Notes: generated by a model not told the origin, from the sequence alone. A DNA stretch of 64,000 nt from ZC4RG17 sp036380875 (GCA_036380875.1 DASVDX010000101.1:1-64000); one strand, 5' to 3'; positions 31,859 to 41,036 are shown, counted from the first letter of the stretch. Program-made: numbers and translations.

Positions 31859-33379
31859 ATGAGCTGCGACTTGCCAGACTCAGGGGTCATGAGTGCCCGA
31901 CTCACCGAGCTCCAGGCCGGCATGGCCATCCCGTACGGGGGCGACCGGGTCACGTACGTCAGTGCAGAGCTCGCCGCCGCTTTCCGCCCCGGCGACCGCC
32001 TCATCGTCGTGCAGGAGACAGGCGACCTCCTCCACGTCCCCGCCGACGCCTGGGACATCGCAACATCGGCCGTTTCCCGGGCGTACGAGGCCTTCGGGCA
32101 CATGGGTGCGGTCACCTCCGACCAGCTCGACTCGTTCTACGGACGGTTCGCCGAACTGCTCGAAGACGACACCGTCTTCGCCCCGATCGCCGCGGCCAAT
32201 GCCGCCGATGTCGAGTCGGCCCGCGCTCGAGGCCGGTCCACCACCCGGCTGGAGCTCACCGACCGGATGCGAGCCGACATGATCGAATCGCTGCGCATCT
32301 GGGAGAAGACCGAGGTCTCGACCGAGCCGGTCGAGGTCGTCACCCACGACGGGTGGCGGGTCGAGGTCCACCGGGCGGGTCTGGGAGTGGTGGGGTTCGT
32401 GTTCGAAGGCCGACCCAACGTGTTCGCCGACGCCACCGGTGTGCTGCGTTCCGGGAACACGGTCGTCTTCCGGATCGGCTCCGATGCACTGGGGACCGCT
32501 CGGGCGATCGTCGAGCACGCTCTCGAGCCTGCTCTCGACGACGCCGGCCTGCCAGCCGGGGCGGTGTCGCTGGTCGCGTCGCCCGAACGCTCCGCCGGAT
32601 GGGCGATGTTCTCCGACCCGCGACTTGCCATAGCCGTTGCCCGCGGATCGGGACCCGCCGTCGCCCAGCTCGGAGCAGTGGCCCGCCAGGCCGGAACCCC
32701 GGTCAGCCTCCACGGGACCGGTGGAGCCTGGATAGTCGTCGCTCCCGATGCCGACCCCGACTACGTCGAGGAAGTCGTCTACCACTCGCTCGACCGCAAG
32801 GTGTGCAACACCCTCAATACCGCGGTAGTAGTGGGCGAGCTCTCCGGACCACGTGTGGAGGCGGTACTCGCCGGGCTGCGCCGGGCGGCGGAGCGGCGCG
32901 GCACGAACCCGAAGCTCCACTGTGCCGACGAGTTCGACCTCGACCCCTGGTGGAAGGAGTCGGCCCCGATCTCCCGAGCCGAAGGCGAGGTAACCGAGCC
33001 GCGCGCCGAAAAGATCGACCCGACCCAGCTCGGCCGCGAGTGGGAATGGGAACAGAGTCCCGAGATCACGTTGTGGTCGGCACCGTCCGTCGACGCCGCC
33101 GTCGACGCTTTCAACACCTACTCACCTCGCTTCATCGCCTCCCTCGTGTCGAACGACCCGAACCTCCACGAGTCGTTCTACGCCCGGATCGACGCCCCGT
33201 TCGTCGGCAATGGCTTCACCCGCTGGGTCGACGGTCAGTACGCCTTGCGCCGCCCGGAGTTGGGATTGTCGAACTGGGAGTTCGGCCGCCTTTTCGGAAG
33301 GGGCGGGGTGCTGTCGGGCGACTCGATCTACACGCTCCGTACCCGGGCCATCCAGCAGCGTCCTGACATCGGACGCTGA
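31859..33379 (+). CDS. ProA-like (glutamate-5-semialdehyde dehydrogenase family) protein with long N-terminal region
   Basis: 506 residues from ATG 31859 (GGGGA 7 nt upstream; ATG 31889 also possible). The middle and end follow ProA: LGVVGFVFEGRPNVFADATG, SGNTVVFRIGSDALGTAR, and catalytic Cys in LDRKVCNTLNTAVV, plus NDPNLHESFYARIDAPFVGN near the end. ProA is about 415-430 residues; the extra part is an N-terminal ~85-residue segment and a modified C-terminal half. No proB kinase is adjacent, so a role in proline synthesis is not assured. It is a family member of uncertain substrate. Confidence 0.75.
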   Translation: MSCDLPDSGVMSARLTELQAGMAIPYGGDRVTYVSAELAAAFRPGDRLIVVQETGDLLHVPADAWDIATSAVSRAYEAFGHMGAVTSDQLDSFYGRFAELLEDDTVFAPIAAANAADVESARARGRSTTRLELTDRMRADMIESLRIWEKTEVSTEPVEVVTHDGWRVEVHRAGLGVVGFVFEGRPNVFADATGVLRSGNTVVFRIGSDALGTARAIVEHALEPALDDAGLPAGAVSLVASPERSAGWAMFSDPRLAIAVARGSGPAVAQLGAVARQAGTPVSLHGTGGAWIVVAPDADPDYVEEVVYHSLDRKVCNTLNTAVVVGELSGPRVEAVLAGLRRAAERRGTNPKLHCADEFDLDPWWKESAPISRAEGEVTEPRAEKIDPTQLGREWEWEQSPEITLWSAPSVDAAVDAFNTYSPRFIASLVSNDPNLHESFYARIDAPFVGNGFTRWVDGQYALRRPELGLSNWEFGRLFGRGGVLSGDSIYTLRTRAIQQRPDIGR

Positions 33380-33415
33380 CCCTCGTCGAGACGAAGCCCG
33401 TTTACCCTCTCGCTG

Positions 33416-35713
33416 ATGGAGTCGCTGCGAGGATCCATCCGAGGCGCAGTCGTGAAGCGCGCCGAGGACCCCCGTTTCGTCGCCGGCCAAGGCAACTACG
33501 TCACCGATATGGCGGTCGACGACGCCCTGTGGGCCGTGTTCGTCCGCTCCACTGTGGCCCACGGGACGATCGCCTCCATCGACACTCAGGCCGCGGCAGA
33601 GATGCCTGGTGTGGTGGGTGTCTTCACCGCCGACGACCTGCCCCCCGGCCCCATGCCGGCCATCGTTCGCAGCCTGGACGAAGTCACGCGCCGTCCGCTC
33701 CTCGCCCGGGACAGGGTCCGTCACGTGGGCGACCCCGTGGCGGTGGTGGTGGCGGAGAGCGAACGGGAGGCGATCGACGCCGCCGAGGCAGTTTGGGTCG
33801 ACTACGACCCCCTCCCCGCCGTCGCTTCCCTCGATGCCGCCCTCGCCGACGGAGCCGAGCTGCTCTATCCCGAGCTCGGCACCAACGTCGTCGCCGAGGG
33901 CGGATTCGGTCCCGACGGCGACGTGCTTTCCGGTGCCGAGGTGGTGATCACGGCTGAGATCCACAACCAGCGCGTGGCGCCGGTCCCGCTCGAGACGTCC
34001 AACACACTGGCCATCCCCCGCCCCGACGGTGGCGCCGAGGTGTGGCTGGGCTCCCAGGCGATCCACTACACGCGCAACACGATCTCTCGGGCACTGGGGA
34101 TCGACCGGGAACTGCTGCACGTCCGGACGCCGGACATGGGCGGTGGCTTCGGTGCCAAGATCAACTGCTACCGCGAGCAGGTGGTCGTGGTCGCCCTGGC
34201 GCTGGAGCTGGGCCGACCGGTCCGTTGGCACGAAGGCCGGACCGAAGGGATGCTCTCGATGTCCCATGGACGCGACCAGCGCCAGTACCTGGAGCTAGGA
34301 ACCCGACGCGACGGGACGATCGTCGGCATGCGCTGGACGGTCACCCAGGACGCCGGCGCCTACCCCCTCGATGGCGCCGCCATGGCCGACCTCACCCAGC
34401 GAATGGCGTCCGGGGCGTATCGCATACCCGCGCTCGAGTTCCGGTGGCGGGGCGTGGTGACCAACACCACTCCCACCGACAACTACCGCGGAGCCGGCCG
34501 CCCCGAGGCGGCGATGGCGATCGAGCGGATGATGGACCTGCTCGCCACCGAACTCGACATGGACCCGGCGGAGGTGCGGCGGCGCAACTTCATCCCGCCC
34601 GATGCCTTCCCCCACGTGACTGCTTCGGGTGAGCGCTATGACACCGGGGACTACGCCGCCGCCCTCGACGTGGCGCTGGCCAAGGTCGGCTACGAGGAAC
34701 TGCGCGCCGAGCAGGCGGAACGGCGTCGCCGGGGAGCCCGTCGCCAGCTCGGGATCGGCCTCTCCTCGTATGTCGAGGTGACGGCGCCCGGCGGCCGCAA
34801 GGACTGGGGACGGGCCGAGGTGACACCCGACGGGGTGGTGGTCTACTCCGGCGCCCTCTCCCATGGACAGAGCCACGAGACGGTATTCGCCCAGGTCGCC
34901 GCCGACATCCTCGGAGTCCCGTTCGAGCGGGTCCGGTTCGTACAGGGCGACACCGACTTCGTCGTCCGCGGGGGCGGGACCATGGGGTCTCGGTCACTCC
35001 AGATGGCGGGCTCGGCCGTGACCCGGGCGGCTCAGGGGGCGTTCGAGAAGGCCCGTCGGATCTTTGCCCACATCAAGGAAGCCGCTCTCGAGGACGTCGT
35101 GCGCTTCGACGACGGGCGCATCGGCATCGCCGGCGTCCCCGACTCCGGCATGACCGTCCTCGAGATCGCCGCTCTCGCCGCCGACCCCCAGAATCTGCCT
35201 CCCGGCGAGGAACCGGGGATAGTCGTCGACGACACCTGGGAGCAGGAGGAAGCAACCGTCCCGTTCGGTACCCACGTCTCCGTCGTCGAAGTCGACATCG
35301 AAACCGGAGAGGTCGAGATCCTCCGGCACGTCGCCTGCGACGACTGCGGGCGCATCCTCAACCGTATGGTCGTCGACGGCCAGGTGCATGGCGGCGTTGC
35401 CCAAGGTGCCGGCCAGGCACTGTTGGAGTGGTTCCGTTACGACGCCGACGGCAACCCCCTCACCGCCAACCTGACGAGTTACCTGGTTCCGACGGCCACC
35501 ACCTTGCCTTCTATCGAGATCGCCCACACCGAGACGCCGACGGACCAGAACCCTCTGGGTGTGAAGGGCATCGGTGAAGCCGGCACGATCGGCTCCACAC
35601 CGGCGGTGGTCAACGCCGTCCACGACGCCCTCCGTCCGTTCGGAGTTCGTCACATCGACATGCCCCTCACTCCGGCACGTATCTGGGAAGCCCTCCGATC
35701 CGCCCGGGCCTGA
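33416..35713 (+). CDS. Xanthine dehydrogenase/CO dehydrogenase-family molybdenum-binding large subunit (CoxL-like)
   Basis: 765 residues. Molybdenum-hydroxylase landmarks: GHTRN-like lead replaced by ALWAVFVRS, TPDMGGGFGAK, NYRGAGRPEAAMAIERMMD (the form II/aldehyde-oxidase loop rather than the CO-specific AYXCSFR loop), SHGQSHETVFAQ, GGGTMGSRS and the catalytic Glu in VKGIGEAGTIGSTPAVVNAV. Such subunits hydroxylate purines, aldehydes or related compounds, with FAD and 2Fe-2S partner subunits. No partner genes (CoxM, CoxS) are adjacent, which is unusual. selA begins 30 nt downstream. It should not be called a true CO dehydrogenase. Confidence 0.85.
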   Translation: MESLRGSIRGAVVKRAEDPRFVAGQGNYVTDMAVDDALWAVFVRSTVAHGTIASIDTQAAAEMPGVVGVFTADDLPPGPMPAIVRSLDEVTRRPLLARDRVRHVGDPVAVVVAESEREAIDAAEAVWVDYDPLPAVASLDAALADGAELLYPELGTNVVAEGGFGPDGDVLSGAEVVITAEIHNQRVAPVPLETSNTLAIPRPDGGAEVWLGSQAIHYTRNTISRALGIDRELLHVRTPDMGGGFGAKINCYREQVVVVALALELGRPVRWHEGRTEGMLSMSHGRDQRQYLELGTRRDGTIVGMRWTVTQDAGAYPLDGAAMADLTQRMASGAYRIPALEFRWRGVVTNTTPTDNYRGAGRPEAAMAIERMMDLLATELDMDPAEVRRRNFIPPDAFPHVTASGERYDTGDYAAALDVALAKVGYEELRAEQAERRRRGARRQLGIGLSSYVEVTAPGGRKDWGRAEVTPDGVVVYSGALSHGQSHETVFAQVAADILGVPFERVRFVQGDTDFVVRGGGTMGSRSLQMAGSAVTRAAQGAFEKARRIFAHIKEAALEDVVRFDDGRIGIAGVPDSGMTVLEIAALAADPQNLPPGEEPGIVVDDTWEQEEATVPFGTHVSVVEVDIETGEVEILRHVACDDCGRILNRMVVDGQVHGGVAQGAGQALLEWFRYDADGNPLTANLTSYLVPTATTLPSIEIAHTETPTDQNPLGVKGIGEAGTIGSTPAVVNAVHDALRPFGVRHIDMPLTPARIWEALRSARA

Positions 35714-35743
35714 ACGGGACGTCGGCTCCTAACCTTCGACTCG

Positions 35744-37057
35744 ATGGCAGCCCTCCGGCCCCCTTCTGTCGACTCCGTCGTCCGCCGACTGGACGACGGC
35801 AGCATTCCGCGGCCGCTCGTCGTGCAGATCGTGCGCGAGGTGATCGACGAGGCGCGCCAGGACGCGGGCGTCGACATCGACACCGAGACCCGACGGCGCC
35901 TCGACCTGATCCGCCGGGCACTGCCCCGCCGGGTCATCAACGCCACCGGCGTCCTCCTCCACACCAATCTCGGCCGGGCTCCTCTCTCGGCGGCGGCCGC
36001 CGAAGCCGCCGCCTCGGTCGCCCGGGGCTACTCGAACACAGAACTGGACCTGACGAGCGGCGAACGCGGCCCCCGCAACGCCGCATTGGAACGGGCCCTC
36101 GTGACCCTCACCGGGGCCGAGGCGGCATTGGTGGTCAACAACAACGCCGGGGCTGTCTTTCTGACGCTGGCGGCCTTGGCCACCGGACGCAAGGTGCCCG
36201 TGTCCCGAGGCGAGCTCATCGAGATCGGCGGGTCGTATCGACTCCCCGAATTGATGGCGGCGACCGGAGCAGAGTTGGTCGAGGTCGGGACGACCAACCG
36301 CACCCGCCTCTCCGACTACGCCGGAGTCGAGGACCAGGCACTGTTCCTCAAGGTCCACCGATCCAACTACCGGGTGGTGGGCTTCACCGCCGAAGTTTCG
36401 ATCCCCGAGTTGGCGGGCCTGGCACATGAACGCGGCGTTCCCCTGGTCTACGACGCGGGGTCTGGCCTCCTCGACGAGCGGACCCCCTGGCTTTCGCCTC
36501 CGCCTCCCTCGTGGCTGGCAGGAGAGCCCGGGGTGCGCCAGTCGCTCGAAGCCGGCGCCGACCTGGTGCTCTTCTCGGGCGACAAGCTTCTCGGTGGCCC
36601 GCAAGCCGGCGTCGTCGTCGGGAGCAGTTCACTCGTCAGCCGCTTGAGGAAGCACCCCGCCGCCCGAGCCTTGCGGATCGACGGGCCGACTGCCGCCGCC
36701 TTGACCGTCACCCTGGAGGCCTACCTCGACGGGCGAGCGTTCGAGCTGCCCCTGTGGCGAATGGCCACCGCCCCCGCCGACGAAATCGAGCGACGCGCCC
36801 GCCGGATCCTGGAAGCCACCGGCGTGCCGGGGCGGGTGGTGGCCGGGATGTCGACCCTTGGAGCCGGGTCTGCCCCGGGAGCCGAGATCCCCTCGGCGGT
36901 GATCGAGCTGGACGAAGCGGACAGGCGCTTTTCCCGACTGCTGGAGCAACCGACCCCGATCCTCGGTCGTCGCTCGGCCGGCCGCCTCCTCCTGGATCTG
37001 CGCACCGTCGATCCGTCCGACGACGAAGTGGTGGCAACTGCTCTCGCCGAGTCATGA
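35744..37057 (+). CDS. selA: L-seryl-tRNA(Sec) selenium transferase
   Basis: 437 residues. SelA features: RRVINATGVLLHTNLGRAPLS, YSNTELDLTSGERGPRN, VVNNNAGAVFLTLAALA, RGELIEIGGSYRLPELM, TTNRTRLSDY, LFLKVHRSNYRVVGFT and the PLP lysine in LFSGDKLLGGPQAG. It converts seryl-tRNA(Sec) to selenocysteinyl-tRNA with selenophosphate. The end overlaps selB by 4 nt (ATGA). Its presence means the organism probably makes at least one selenoprotein, not seen in this window. Confidence 0.96.
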   Translation: MAALRPPSVDSVVRRLDDGSIPRPLVVQIVREVIDEARQDAGVDIDTETRRRLDLIRRALPRRVINATGVLLHTNLGRAPLSAAAAEAAASVARGYSNTELDLTSGERGPRNAALERALVTLTGAEAALVVNNNAGAVFLTLAALATGRKVPVSRGELIEIGGSYRLPELMAATGAELVEVGTTNRTRLSDYAGVEDQALFLKVHRSNYRVVGFTAEVSIPELAGLAHERGVPLVYDAGSGLLDERTPWLSPPPPSWLAGEPGVRQSLEAGADLVLFSGDKLLGGPQAGVVVGSSSLVSRLRKHPAARALRIDGPTAAALTVTLEAYLDGRAFELPLWRMATAPADEIERRARRILEATGVPGRVVAGMSTLGAGSAPGAEIPSAVIELDEADRRFSRLLEQPTPILGRRSAGRLLLDLRTVDPSDDEVVATALAES

Positions 37058-38814
37058 CGGTCATCGGCACCGCGGGTCACGTCGACCACGGCAAGTCGAC
37101 CCTGCTCCAGGCGATCACAGGCCGTGACCCGGATCGCTGGGAAGAGGAGAAGAGGCGCGGGCTGACCATCGACCTGGGTTTCGTCTGGGCGACGCTGCCG
37201 TCGGGGCGTGAGGTCTCTTTCGTCGACGTCCCGGGTCACGAACGGTTCATCAAGAACATGCTGGCGGGCGTCGAGGCGATCGACGTGGCGCTCTTCGTGG
37301 TCGCCGCCGACGAAGGCTGGATGCCCCAGTCGGAAGAGCACCTGGCGGTGCTCGACCTCCTCGAAGTGCAACGCGGCGTCGTGGCCGTCACGAAGGCGGA
37401 CCTCGTCGACGACGAGGTCCTCGAACTGGCGACGCTCGAGGTCATCGAGCGCCTGGAGGGGACGAGCCTCGAGGACTCGCCCGTGGTGGCGGTATCCAGC
37501 ACGACCGGCCGCGGCCTCGACGAGCTCCTCGGTGCCCTCGACGCCGCCGTCGAAGAGCCCGAAGCGGGTGACGACCCGCGGCTGTGGGTGGACCGCCGTT
37601 TCAGCATCACCGGGGCCGGCACGGTGGTCACCGGCACGCTGCTCGGCGGTCCCTTGCAGGTGGGCGACGTCTTGCGCGCCTACCCGGCCGACGTCGCCGT
37701 CCGGGTACGGGCACTGGAGAGCCACGAACGGCACCACGAGAGGGTGGCTCCCCACCGTCGTGTGGCGGTGAACCTGGTCGACGCCCCCGAGGACCTCGCC
37801 CGAGGCGCCATGTTGGGGTTGCCTGGCCGGTGGGAGATGACGCTGCGATTCACCGCGACGATTCGCCCAGCCCGCTACATCGACGATCTATCCGAACGCG
37901 GAGCCTTCCAGCTGCATGTGGGCACGACCGCGGTCACCGCCCGGCTGCGCCTCCTCGCAGAGGGTGCCCTGATCATCCTCGATCGGCCCCTTCCCCTGCG
38001 CTACGGGGACCGCTTCATCGTGCGTGAGACGGGACGACGGGCTGTGGTGGCGGGCGGCCGTGTCCTCGACCCTTCACCTCCGCGACGGGGACAGGCGCTG
38101 CGTCTGGCAGCTGGTTTGGCGCCGGACTTGCCTCTGCCGGAAGCCGCCTCTCGCCTCCTCGTCATCCGCCGGGCTGAGCGGGTGGACCGGCTGGTCGCCC
38201 ACACGGGTGCGGCTCCGAGCGAGGCTCAGATCTTCGGCGAAACTGCGGTCTCGCCCGATGAACATGCCCGCCTGGAGCAAGCGGCGGTGGCGGTAGTCGG
38301 GGAGTTCCACCGGCAAAACCCGTTGCGGCCCGGAATGCCGACGGCCACGCTGGCGAGCCGTTTGGGAACCGAAACCGAGATCGCGGCAGCCATTGCGCAG
38401 CAATCCCCGACGCTCCACACGGATGGGGCAACGGTGTGGGTCAGAGGTCACACGGCCGAGCTCCATCCCACCCAAAGGGAACAATGGGAAGCGACCCGTC
38501 GGCTCCTCGCCGAGGCCGGGTTGCAGCCACCGCGGGTGGCTGAGCTCCCGATCGACAAGGAGGTGGTCCACCTCTTGGCGCGATCGGGAGACCTCGTGAT
38601 CGTTTCGCCGGACCTGGTCTACCTGCCGGAAACCATCCGCCAGGTCGAGGAGGCGATCGCCGGCATGACCGGACCCTTCACCGTGGCCGAGTTCCGCGAC
38701 ACGCTCGGCATCTCGAGGAAATACGCGGTGCCACTCCTCGAGTGGGCCGACGAGCGCCGACTCACCCGCCGTCAGGGAGACACTCGAACTCCCCTGGTCT
38801 CCCGGGAGGGGTGA
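37054..38814 (+). CDS. selB: Selenocysteine-specific elongation factor
   Basis: 586 residues from ATG 37054. GTPase motifs: GTAGHVDHGKSTL, the switch segment EEEKRRGLTIDLGF, DVPGHERFIKNMLAG and TKADL; then EF-Tu-like domains 2/3 (FSITGAGTVVTGTL, HVGTTAVTARLRLL) and a C-terminal winged-helix region (FTVAEFRDTLGISRKYAVPLLEWAD, RRQGDTR) that binds the SECIS hairpin. Delivers Sec-tRNA to in-frame UGA codons. It is coupled to selA. Confidence 0.96.
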   Translation: MTVIGTAGHVDHGKSTLLQAITGRDPDRWEEEKRRGLTIDLGFVWATLPSGREVSFVDVPGHERFIKNMLAGVEAIDVALFVVAADEGWMPQSEEHLAVLDLLEVQRGVVAVTKADLVDDEVLELATLEVIERLEGTSLEDSPVVAVSSTTGRGLDELLGALDAAVEEPEAGDDPRLWVDRRFSITGAGTVVTGTLLGGPLQVGDVLRAYPADVAVRVRALESHERHHERVAPHRRVAVNLVDAPEDLARGAMLGLPGRWEMTLRFTATIRPARYIDDLSERGAFQLHVGTTAVTARLRLLAEGALIILDRPLPLRYGDRFIVRETGRRAVVAGGRVLDPSPPRRGQALRLAAGLAPDLPLPEAASRLLVIRRAERVDRLVAHTGAAPSEAQIFGETAVSPDEHARLEQAAVAVVGEFHRQNPLRPGMPTATLASRLGTETEIAAAIAQQSPTLHTDGATVWVRGHTAELHPTQREQWEATRRLLAEAGLQPPRVAELPIDKEVVHLLARSGDLVIVSPDLVYLPETIRQVEEAIAGMTGPFTVAEFRDTLGISRKYAVPLLEWADERRLTRRQGDTRTPLVSREG

Positions 38815-38820
38815 GCTTCG

Positions 38821-39075
38821 TCAGCTGGCAGCTGAGGCGGCGAACAATTCCTTGCGATCCGCTTCCGTCATGCCGCCCCAGATGCCGAATGGCTCGCGGA
38901 TCGTGAGCGCGTACTCCGAGCACTCCTTGAGCACGGGGCAGACGTTGCAGATCGCCTTGGCCCGGGCTTCACGTCTCTCTCTGTCGTCTTTCCGCTCGAA
39001 AGTGGAGGGTGGAAAGAACAGATGGGCGTGATTCCCTCGGCAGAGTGCCTGCAGTTGCCAATCTCCTGACGACAA
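38821..39075 (-). CDS. WhiB-family regulator (WhiB1-like size)
   Basis: 84 residues from TTG 39075, chosen because AAGGGAG lies 5 nt upstream; the product then starts MSSGDWQLQALCRG, aligned with WhiB1-type proteins. Cysteines: ALCRG, ICNVC and LKEC; then FGIWGGMTEADRKEL. Upstream in the same frame the open region continues through a divergent sequence lacking WhiB features and was not used. It converges with selB, whose stop lies 6 nt away. Confidence 0.9.
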   Translation of the reverse strand: MSSGDWQLQALCRGNHAHLFFPPSTFERKDDRERREARAKAICNVCPVLKECSEYALTIREPFGIWGGMTEADRKELFAASAAS

Positions 39076-39179
39076 CGTCGCTCCCTTCCGTTGCCAACGC
39101 TGGGGCACGGAAGCTAACCATGCATCCCAGCATTCGCCAGGGAAATCCTGGAAGGAGTTTGGGACAAATTTTCGCGACC

Positions 39180-40445
39180 TCAGGACCCGTCGGCGACGGG
39201 TTCGACTTCGAGGACGAGGCCGTCGACTTCGGTGACACGCACCGCCGTGCCCCTGCGGATGCCGGCTTCCCGATGGGCGGACGCCTTCCACCGGGCTCCC
39301 TCCACCTCCACCTCGCCGTCCGGCGAGAAGTCGACCAACGCCACCCCGGTGCTGCCGATCAGGTGCTCGCGCCCGATCGTCCGGGTGCTGAATCTCGCCC
39401 GGGCCACCGTCGGCATCGCCACCACGTAGAACAAGACCACGGCAGCGACGACGAGCAGGGTGACGATGGGGTTCATCTCCAACTGTGGGGCTCCGTCGAC
39501 GAACCAGAGACCGCCGAGGGCCATGAGCACCGACCCGATGGCCGTGAGGGTGGCGACGCTGCCCTGCTGGTAGGAGGCGGTGAGGGCGAGCCAGCCCAGG
39601 CCCGCCAGAGCGAGGGCCCACCAGCGGACGGGCAGGGTGGCGATGCCGTACGAAGCCAAAAAGAGAGAGATGGCCGCCACAGCGGCCGCCACTCCGGGAC
39701 CGATGGCGTAGAACTCGAACGCCGCCACCGTCAGCCCGGCTACGAGGAAGAGAAACGCCGCCTCCGGAGTGACCGCCAGGCGGAGGAAGCGTGCCCAGTA
39801 GCCGGGTTTGTGGAAGGTGACGGGGATCGTGGTGACGACCTCCTCGCCGTCGACCTGGGCCGTCGTCAGCGTGGAGAGCTGCACCGGTTGCCCCTTCACG
39901 GCGACCGTCGTCCCGTCGAGCGCCTGGACGATCTGGCGAATGGCCGGGGCCACCATGTCGACGAGGTCGTGGACCGGCGCCAGCTCGACGACGAGGACGT
40001 TCTCGACCAGTTCCAACGGCAGACGCGTCCTGTCGTCGTTGCGATCTGCGACGATCGTCGGCTCCACCAGGCCGATCTCGGCCCCGGGTGCGGCGATGCG
40101 CAGCGGCGCCGCCACCAGCAGATCTACGACGCCTCCGTAGGCGACAGCAGGAGCGGGTCCGATCCACACGGCGAGCGGAAGCGGCGGGTCGGCGACCAGG
40201 GCCAGGACTTCCTCGTACAACCGGGGGTCGCCCACCACGCCGGGAGAGTCGAGTTGGAGGATCACGGCCTCCGAGCCGGTGTCGGTGGCCCAGAGGATCG
40301 TGTCACGGATGAACGTGAGAGCCTGGTCGTCGAGGGGGCCGGATACGTCGATCACCTCGAGACGCGGGGAGTCCTCCTGGGCGAGGGCGGGGAGGCACAG
40401 ACAAGCCAGGAGGAACGGGACGAGCGGAAGGAGGAGCCTTCTCAC
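39180..40445 (-). CDS. NfeD-family membrane protein with ClpP/SppA-like N-terminal domain
   Basis: 421 residues. Signal peptide (FLLACLCLPALA), then a ClpP-class domain (DDQALTFIRDTILWA, EAVILQLDSPGG-like VVGD), four to five membrane segments (FLFLVAGLTVAAFEFYAIGPG, then three more) and a C-terminal NfeD OB-fold (LIGSTGVALVDFSPDGEVEVEG). In active relatives the serine lies in an AASAG motif; here the stretch is PAPAVAYGG, so the serine appears lost. Known relatives process stomatin partners, but no stomatin is adjacent. Confidence 0.88.
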   Translation of the reverse strand: MRRLLLPLVPFLLACLCLPALAQEDSPRLEVIDVSGPLDDQALTFIRDTILWATDTGSEAVILQLDSPGVVGDPRLYEEVLALVADPPLPLAVWIGPAPAVAYGGVVDLLVAAPLRIAAPGAEIGLVEPTIVADRNDDRTRLPLELVENVLVVELAPVHDLVDMVAPAIRQIVQALDGTTVAVKGQPVQLSTLTTAQVDGEEVVTTIPVTFHKPGYWARFLRLAVTPEAAFLFLVAGLTVAAFEFYAIGPGVAAAVAAISLFLASYGIATLPVRWWALALAGLGWLALTASYQQGSVATLTAIGSVLMALGGLWFVDGAPQLEMNPIVTLLVVAAVVLFYVVAMPTVARARFSTRTIGREHLIGSTGVALVDFSPDGEVEVEGARWKASAHREAGIRRGTAVRVTEVDGLVLEVEPVADGS

Positions 40446-40519
40446 GGGAAAGGCAATCTTAGGTCCACCGCCCAGGGCCTCCGTCCGGGACGGGTCCGCC
40501 TCGGGCTATGGTTTCGCCC

Positions 40520-40888
40520 ATGGCAAGGGTCCTCCTCCTGACCGATGACATCTGGGTGGAGAGCGAGGTGCGGGCCGCGCTGACGGATCCCGGCACCGTC
40601 ATCGAGACCACCTCGGATCCCGAGACGATCACCGACGCCGTCTCCCGCCATCAGGCGGATGTGGCCGTGATCGACCTCCAGGTGCGGTCGATGGGGGGAA
40701 TGGCGGTCGTGAGGGAGTTGCGAGCGGCCATGGAGAACGGGTACATCCCCGAGGTCCGCATGGTCCTCCTGTTGGACCGCCGGGCCGATGACTTCCTGGC
40801 CCGACGGGCGGGAGCGGACGCCTACGTGGTGAAGCCCTTCACCGCCCAGCAGTTGCGCCAGGCCGTCTCCCTGCCTGCTGAGGTCTGA
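40520..40888 (+). CDS. Single-domain response regulator (receiver only)
   Basis: 122 residues from ATG 40520 (a second ATG at 40508 is in frame). All receiver landmarks are present: acidic TDD at 8-10, phosphoacceptor Asp52 in VAVIDLQVRSMGG, Lys in AYVVKPFTAQQL. No output domain follows. Such proteins relay phosphoryl groups or bind partner proteins. No kinase is nearby; it lies just before tRNA-Pro. Confidence 0.85.
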   Translation: MARVLLLTDDIWVESEVRAALTDPGTVIETTSDPETITDAVSRHQADVAVIDLQVRSMGGMAVVRELRAAMENGYIPEVRMVLLLDRRADDFLARRAGADAYVVKPFTAQQLRQAVSLPAEV

Positions 40889-40911
40889 CCCCGACTACAA
40901 TCCCCTGAACA

Positions 40912-40988
40912 CGGGACGTGGCGCAGTTTGGTAGCGCGCAGCGTTCGGGACGCTGAGGTCGTGGGTTCAAATCCCGCCGTCCCGACCA
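40912..40988 (+). tRNA. tRNA-Pro (anticodon CGG)
   Basis: A 77-nt cloverleaf: acceptor CGGGACG (40912-40918) pairs with CGTCCCG (40978-40984), discriminator A and encoded CCA (40986-40988). Anticodon stem CAGCG/CGCTG closes loop TTCGGGA with anticodon CGG; the T arm contains GGTTCAAATCC. It reads proline CCG codons, abundant in this GC-rich genome. Confidence 0.97.
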
Positions 40989-40993
40989 TCCCT

Positions 40994-41036
40994 TTGTGAA
41001 GATCCTCCCCGCGATTCGCGGGGAGGATCTTCACAA
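40994..41036. terminator. Perfect 20-bp hairpin directly after tRNA-Pro
   Basis: TTGTGAAGATCCTCCCCGCG (40994-41013) and its exact complement at 41017-41036 flank a 3-nt ATT loop. It is followed by only TTT, so it is a strong hairpin with a weak T-tract; because the arms start and end in TT/AA it could stop transcripts from both sides. Such a long perfect inverted repeat is more than most tRNA terminators need. Confidence 0.7.

Noticed and set aside
33416..35713. True CO dehydrogenase large subunit (form I)
   Set aside because: The CO-specific AYXCSFR active-site loop is replaced by NYRGAGR.
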